A stretch of 9,377 nt of DNA from Spirochaetales bacterium (lineage in GTDB: Bacteria > Spirochaetota > Spirochaetia > B11-G9): the NCBI GenBank assembly GCA_027077185.1, contig JALTGJ010000277.1, forward strand, positions 1-9,377. The letters are read 5' to 3'. Shown here one piece after another: positions 5,464 to 9,377 of the stretch. Both the position numbers and the translations under genes were made by a program. The notes beneath the pieces are model-generated. The model was not told the DNA's origin, ran no database searches, and saw nothing but the letters and a program-made list of their open reading frames with translations. The first letter of the stretch is position 1, and each line of letters opens with the position of its first letter.

Positions 5464-6688
5464 TATCAAACTCCAGTGGAATATCAGCAATAATTTTAAA
5501 ACCGTCATCTACATTTCTAACTTCCAGATTGCCTCCAATATCAGATATTCTTTCTCTCATACCAGATACACCAATCCCTTCTATAATATCATCAGCCCCA
5601 ATTCCGTTATCATGAATAGTTAAACGTAAAAAATTTTCTAAAATCCAGAAATTAATTCTTATAACTGTTGCCATACCATGACGGAATGCATTAGTCATTC
5701 CTTCCTGTATTGTCCGAAAAATAATAGCATCTATTCTTTCATTTGTAAAACCGGATAAATTACCATATTCAACCTTAATATCAATACCCGTAGCCTGTTG
5801 AAAAACAGAAACCAGTTCTTCTATCATATCTATGCCATAGGCTTTTACAATTTTTTCATTTCTAAGGTGGCGAAGAGCGGCTCTGGTTTCTGTAAGCCCT
5901 TTTTGAGCCTGATTTCTTGCAGTCAGTAAAATTTTTTTTCTTTTTTCTTTTTTGTCATCTTCCAGGAGGGATGCTGCTTCCATCATCATAATAATATTTG
6001 TAAGAACATATCCCACAGTATCGTGTATTTCTCTGGAAACTCTTTTTCTTTCCTCTATTAAAGTTTGGATTTCCAGATTGTTAACGTAACTTTGAAACCC
6101 AATATTTGCATCGGTTAATTGTGTTATAGCAGAATCAAGATGTTCAATTTTTTCAGTTTTTTTATGGCTTCCAGTGTAACTGCTTTTTAACATAAGAGAA
6201 ACTACAATCAGTACCAAACTGTATCCGGATACAGCCAGTAAATTATGAAATGATACACCTGAAATATTTTTCTGCCAGGCGGATACATCTCCCTGGGTTA
6301 TTATGAAACCAGTAAATATAACTATTTGAATTATTATATTGCCTGGTTTGGGTAGGGAAAACGAAATTTCAATTATAAGAGCAGAGTATAATACTAATTC
6401 TATACCAATATATGAACCCAGGGGATACCCTATAAGAAATAATAATACATAACGAACTATGATAATAAGTAATCCTGATCTGGATTCTTTACTAAAAAAT
6501 AACAGAATGCTTGTTAAAACTGAAAGCAGCAGAAGTATATAAAATTGATGCTGAAATTTATTCCCAAACTCCAGATTTTGATAATATAATAGAAACAGTA
6601 CTGCAGAAATTATATAAGAAAATATTGAAAGAATAAGACTTGTCAGTCTTAGATTCCCTTTTATACTGAAAAAATTATTAGTTTTCAT
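5450..6688 (-). CDS. Membrane sensor histidine kinase, HisKA_3 (NarL partner) type
   Basis: Starting at ATG 6688 this is a 412-residue kinase. About six hydrophobic segments lie within residues 15-168, joined by short loops, with no sizeable periplasmic domain. The dimerisation/phosphotransfer region follows, with the phospho-acceptor H222 in 'RVSREIHDTVGYVLTN'. The HATPase_c domain carries the N-box 'EGMTNAFRH', G1 'DNGIG' (360-364) and G2 'GIGVSGMRERI' (371-381). This arrangement is typical of DesK/LiaS/NarX-class kinases that pair with LuxR-type regulators, here the overlapping downstream gene. The stimulus is unknown; the lack of an extracytoplasmic domain suggests sensing in or at the membrane or through another protein. 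The start is uncertain: a TTG seven codons upstream (6709) is possible but has no ribosome binding site, while ATG 6688 has only a weak, distant GAGA. Confidence 0.93.
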   Translation of the reverse strand: MKTNNFFSIKGNLRLTSLILSIFSYIISAVLFLLYYQNLEFGNKFQHQFYILLLLSVLTSILLFFSKESRSGLLIIIVRYVLLFLIGYPLGSYIGIELVLYSALIIEISFSLPKPGNIIIQIVIFTGFIITQGDVSAWQKNISGVSFHNLLAVSGYSLVLIVVSLMLKSSYTGSHKKTEKIEHLDSAITQLTDANIGFQSYVNNLEIQTLIEERKRVSREIHDTVGYVLTNIIMMMEAASLLEDDKKEKRKKILLTARNQAQKGLTETRAALRHLRNEKIVKAYGIDMIEELVSVFQQATGIDIKVEYGNLSGFTNERIDAIIFRTIQEGMTNAFRHGMATVIRINFWILENFLRLTIHDNGIGADDIIEGIGVSGMRERISDIGGNLEVRNVDDGFKIIADIPLEFDNGKD

Positions 6689-6753
6689 ATCTATAGTTAT
6701 TCTCAACAAAATATAGCAGTAAGTCTACATAAATTTTTTGTCTCTCTGAATAA

Positions 6754-7176
6754 TTACAGTATTCTAACAATAACAGGCATTTCTTTTATTCTGTTTTTCC
6801 TGGAAAACAGAATGTTAAAAAGTAACCCGACAGCAAGACCCGTAAAACCACTTGCTACCTGAAGTCCTTCACTTGTATGAAAGGTGTTTCCTGCCAGCAT
6901 AAATGCTGTAATAAAAAGTAATAATGGTATAATAAGAACCCGGAATCCGGCTAAAAGGGCTTTAAGCGATGAAATTTCCATTTCAATTAGTGTTCCTTTT
7001 TTTATAGGAAGTTTATGTGAATTAATAGCGTTAATCAGTTTCCCTTTTCCTGCAGCACTGCATCCTGCACAATTTCCGCTGGAGCAGGAAGATCCTTCCG
7101 AATGGGAGTCGGCATTAAACATCTCTACCACTATATTTTTTTCATTTATTTCTTGTATAATTCCAGTACTAATCAT
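6754..7176 (-). CDS. RseC/MucC-family membrane protein
   Basis: This 140-residue protein resembles the RseC/MucC (SoxR-reducing system / sigma-E modulator) family. It has an N-terminal small beta domain ('MISTGIIQEINEKNIVVEM'), a cysteine cluster C31-x4-C36-x2-C39 ('CSSGNCAGCS'), a 'GTLIEMEI' strand, then two membrane helices (about 76-97 and 106-124) and a basic C-terminus. The cysteines may bind metal or an Fe-S cluster, or take part in redox reactions; this is not established here. ATG 7176 is preferred over an in-frame start 13 codons upstream because AAGGA lies five to six bases before it and the family motif starts there. It is divergent from nqrB with 224 bases between. RseC genes are often found in rnf clusters, where they are thought to assist the complex or its redox signalling. 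Stronger assignment needs a profile search. Confidence 0.82.
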   Translation of the reverse strand: MISTGIIQEINEKNIVVEMFNADSHSEGSSCSSGNCAGCSAAGKGKLINAINSHKLPIKKGTLIEMEISSLKALLAGFRVLIIPLLLFITAFMLAGNTFHTSEGLQVASGFTGLAVGLLFNILFSRKNRIKEMPVIVRIL

Positions 7177-7400
7177 GTTTTCCTTAATTCTCTTAATAAT
7201 AATTATTATTTGCACTTCAGATTATATTGGTATATAATTATCAAAGTTTTTATATAATATAATCTTTTAATACAGGTATTCAGGTACATTCATAAATATC
7301 TGTAAATAAAATATACTATTAATAAATTATTTAGTATATAAATTTACTTTGGTAATAATTATTAAAGTGAACATTTACTAAATAAGTACAGGAGGGATTA
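7177..7400. promoter_or_regulatory. Divergent intergenic control region (RseC-like / nqrB)
   Basis: This very AT-rich region must hold promoters for both divergent genes. TATAAT hexamers occur on the plus strand at 7233-7238 and 7253-7258, and one on the minus strand at 7226-7221, but none has a good -35 at 16-18 bases. Also visible are a CAGGTA direct repeat (7273-7278 and 7281-7286) and an inverted repeat ATATACTA/TAGTATAT (7311-7318 and 7332-7339). No individual promoter can be assigned with confidence. Confidence 0.4.
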
Positions 7401-8303
7401 GTGTTTCAGAAACAGGTCATGATGAGAAGGGTAATTTATTCTCTTATCCCGATCTTTCTTTTTTCTATATATCTATATGGGTGGCGGGTTCTTGCCATAG
7501 CAGCTGTAGTTTTTGCTGCTGGTATTCTTACAGAATATCTCTTTATGAAACAAAGAAAACAGAAAGTATCAGAAGCAGTACTGGTAAGTTGTGCCTTATA
7601 TACTTTGTCCATGCCGCCTATGGTTCCATTGTGGATAGCTGCAATTGGTATTATTTTTGCAATACTTTTTGGAAAGAGTATCTATGGCGGATTTGGCCGA
7701 AATGTATTTAATCCTGCTATAACAGGTAGATTATTTATATATATTACTTTCCCAACAGTTATGACCGGGGGATGGATGATCCCCGGGAACTTTGGACTTT
7801 CCGGTGCAGATACCGTAACAGGGGCAACTCCACTGGAGATGTTAAGAGTAGGGAATATTCCACCTTTAAGAGATCTTATAACAGGCTTCAGATTGGGTGC
7901 CATTGGTGAAAGTGCAATTATTCTGATTCTTCTGGCTGCTGTATATTTAATTTATACTAAAACCGCAAGCTGGAAATCTATTCTGTCAACGGTGCTGTCT
8001 TTTCTTGTTCTTCAGGGGGTTTTATTTTATTCCGGCGTTATTTCGGCTCCGCCTCTGGAAAGTCTGCTTTCCGGCAGTATTCTTTTTATAGCTGTTTTTA
8101 TGGTTACAGATCCCATTTCTTCGGCAAAAAAGCCTCTGGGACAGATGTTTTACGGTATTGTGGTTGGAGTTTCACTGGTACTTATAAGGGATTTCTCACT
8201 TTTTCCTGAAGGATCAAGTTTTGCAATTCTTATGGGCAATATGTTTGCCCCTTTACTTGATGAGTTAGCCGTCAAGCTTAAGAAAAAGGCGGTGAAAAAA
8301 TGA
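7401..8303 (+). CDS. nqrB: Na+-translocating NQR/RNF complex subunit B/D (compact NqrB-like)
   Basis: This 300-residue integral membrane subunit belongs to the NqrB/RnfD family. It carries covalently bound FMN and forms part of the electron and ion path in the NQR/RNF complex. The flavin attachment motif is D137-x2-TGATPL, with T143 the expected acceptor. Other family marks are 'FGKSIYGGFGRNVFNPAITG' (90-109), 'VTDPISS' (235-241) and 'FPEGSSFAILMGNMFAPLLD' (268-287). The NqrB-like wording of these motifs and the neighbouring NqrC/NqrD proteins favour the NQR side, but the length is nearer RnfD; typical NqrB has over 400 residues. The start is GTG 7401, with GGAGGG four bases upstream; internal ATGs at codons 7 and 8 are less well placed. 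The gene overlaps nqrC by ATGA. No nqrA precedes it. Confidence 0.9.
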   Translation: MFQKQVMMRRVIYSLIPIFLFSIYLYGWRVLAIAAVVFAAGILTEYLFMKQRKQKVSEAVLVSCALYTLSMPPMVPLWIAAIGIIFAILFGKSIYGGFGRNVFNPAITGRLFIYITFPTVMTGGWMIPGNFGLSGADTVTGATPLEMLRVGNIPPLRDLITGFRLGAIGESAIILILLAAVYLIYTKTASWKSILSTVLSFLVLQGVLFYSGVISAPPLESLLSGSILFIAVFMVTDPISSAKKPLGQMFYGIVVGVSLVLIRDFSLFPEGSSFAILMGNMFAPLLDELAVKLKKKAVKK

Positions 8304-8905
8304 AAAAGGACGGTCTTGTTTATACTGTAATTGTAAGTATACTTGCTGCTTTTCTATTTGTTTTTTTACTTTCCCTTGCTTATGGGGCTACAAAAGGGAA
8401 AGTTGAGGAAAATCAGCGTTTAACCGAAGCCCGAGCCTATCTAACAGCAGCGGGTATAAAAGTAGATGATGATACAGATGTGGAAAAAGTTTTTAAATCA
8501 TATTTCCCAAAATTTAAATCCGATGCAGTTTTTCAGACAACTGAAGTTAACGGCAGGGTTGAGATTGTAAGCCCCTTTCAGGGTAATGGTCTATGGGGAA
8601 CTATAAGCGGGGTAATTGGTATGACCTCTGACCTTAAGCGTATTGTCGGATTCGAGGTTGTTTCTCATGTTGAGACTCCCGGTCTGGGGGGACGTATTGA
8701 TGAGCCCTGGTTTAAAGATCAGTTTAAAGGGGAATATGCGGAAAATGGAATTATTGTAAAGCATGGCAGCGGTGGAGGAGATACCGATCCCGATAATGGC
8801 GAGGTTGATGGAATTACAGGTGCTTCCAGAACCAGTGATGCTATTCAGGTAATAGTAAATAATCAGATTGATATGCTTAAAAAAGAACTGGGAGGTATGA
8901 ACTAA
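8300..8905 (+). CDS. nqrC: Na+-translocating NQR complex subunit C (FMN-binding)
   Basis: This 201-residue protein has one N-terminal membrane anchor (about 7-29) and a periplasmic FMN-binding domain. The NqrC-type segment 'NGLWGTISGVIG' (96-107), 'HVETPGLGGRIDEPWF' (123-138) and the C-terminal flavin attachment motif D170-G-I-T-G-A-S176 followed by 'RTSDAI' identify the family. An ApbE-type flavin transferase would join FMN to the last residue of this motif, here a serine instead of the more common threonine. It relays electrons between the other subunits at the periplasmic side. It is shorter than classical NqrC (about 260 residues), as seen in RnfG-like forms. The start overlaps the nqrB stop (ATGA at 8300-8303), and the gene shares TAATG with the next gene, so it is translationally coupled on both sides. 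No apbE is present in this window. Confidence 0.92.
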   Translation: MKKDGLVYTVIVSILAAFLFVFLLSLAYGATKGKVEENQRLTEARAYLTAAGIKVDDDTDVEKVFKSYFPKFKSDAVFQTTEVNGRVEIVSPFQGNGLWGTISGVIGMTSDLKRIVGFEVVSHVETPGLGGRIDEPWFKDQFKGEYAENGIIVKHGSGGGDTDPDNGEVDGITGASRTSDAIQVIVNNQIDMLKKELGGMN

Positions 8906-9377
8906 TGAACGATGACTCACCGGTTCAGATATTAAAAAACAACATCTGGTATAGTAACCCTATTTTTATTCAGATACTTGGCATTTGTTCAACTCTGGCG
9001 GTTACCAATAATCTTACTAATACTGTTATAATGACAGTCGGGTTAATTTTTGTAGCTGCTTTTACAAATCTTACTGTTTCACTTTTAAAGAATTTAATAC
9101 CAAGAAAGGTAAGAATGATACTGCAGACTTTGATAATTGCATTTTATGTAATAATTGTAGATATTCTGTTAAGGGCATATTTACCGGAAGTTAGTAAGTC
9201 TCTTGGTCCTTATGTTGGGCTAATAATTACCAACTGTATAATTATGGGCAGGGCGGAAGCTTTTGCACAGTCTCATGGTCCCCTGTTATCGGTATGGGAT
9301 GGAATAACTTCAGGACTCGGATATATGTGGGTTCTAATGATAATTGCTTTTGTAAGAGAACTTATGGGGTTTGGAAC
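8905..9377 (+). CDS. nqrD: NQR complex subunit D, 3' part cut by window edge
   Basis: The first 157 codons of an NqrD/RnfE-family integral membrane protein are present; the full length is usually about 200-210 residues. Family motifs are 'GICSTLAVTNNLTNTVIM' (25-42) and 'GPYVGLIITNCIIMGRAEAF' (101-120); the 'ITNC(I)xMGRAEAFA' wording is typical of NqrD. C27 and C111 correspond to the conserved cysteines that help hold the iron-sulfur centre between NqrD and NqrE in the known structures. Several hydrophobic helices are visible. ATG 8905 overlaps the nqrC stop by one base (TAATG), and GGAGG at 8891-8895 lies nine bases upstream. The reading frame is open to the end of the window, so the rest, and probably nqrE and nqrF, continue beyond it. 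Confidence 0.93.
   Translation, partial: MNDDSPVQILKNNIWYSNPIFIQILGICSTLAVTNNLTNTVIMTVGLIFVAAFTNLTVSLLKNLIPRKVRMILQTLIIAFYVIIVDILLRAYLPEVSKSLGPYVGLIITNCIIMGRAEAFAQSHGPLLSVWDGITSGLGYMWVLMIIAFVRELMGFG

Noticed and set aside
6689..6709. TTG 6709 as the kinase start
   Set aside because: There is no ribosome binding site before it; ATG 6688 gives a normal basic N-terminus ahead of the first membrane helix.
6884..7237. Plus-strand open frame opposite the RseC-like gene
   Set aside because: Its cysteine-poor, Ile/Ser-rich sequence mirrors the real gene, which has a good ribosome binding site and family motifs.

Overview
This AT-rich window most likely comes from a spirochaete. The main clue is the export signal of two secreted proteins, which end in 'LFANGGAED' and 'VFANGAEET'; this Phe-Ala-Asn-Gly junction is common in Treponema/Spirochaeta-type exported proteins. 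A compact Na+-NQR/RNF-type redox pump and a sugar ABC system with no ATPase gene of its own also fit an anaerobic or facultative spirochaete. The genus cannot be named from the sequence.

Layout. (1) Positions 1-712: a small DUF2442-family gene, then a short gene with a strong ribosome binding site that is broken by a frameshift. (2) Positions 825-1331: an exported haem-c protein of the cytochrome P460 / cytochrome c'-beta type, ending in a terminator shared with the convergent operon. (3) Positions 1382-4700, minus strand: a carbohydrate-type ABC importer consisting of a solute-binding protein and two permeases. A hairpin terminator and a second hairpin separate the binding protein from the permeases. 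(4) Positions 4804-6688, minus strand: a membrane-bound histidine kinase and a NarL/LuxR-type response regulator, overlapping and directly upstream of the importer. Two palindromes built from TAGTAC/GTACTA half-sites lie between the regulator and a plausible promoter for the binding protein. (5) Positions 6754-7176, minus strand: a small RseC/MucC-type membrane protein with a cysteine cluster. (6) From 7401 to the window edge, plus strand: nqrB, nqrC and the first three quarters of nqrD, tightly coupled by overlapping start and stop codons.

How the genes may work together. The two-component system probably controls the adjacent sugar importer, with the palindromes as candidate binding sites. 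The intercistronic terminator would keep the binding protein in excess over the permeases. The ATPase must come from elsewhere, as with shared MsmX/UgpC-type ATPases. The nqr operon encodes part of a flavin-carrying, ion-translocating membrane complex; both covalent-FMN attachment motifs are visible. The RseC-like gene diverging from it is probably functionally linked, because RseC family genes often accompany rnf clusters. No tRNA, rRNA, CRISPR array, insertion sequence or integrase was seen.
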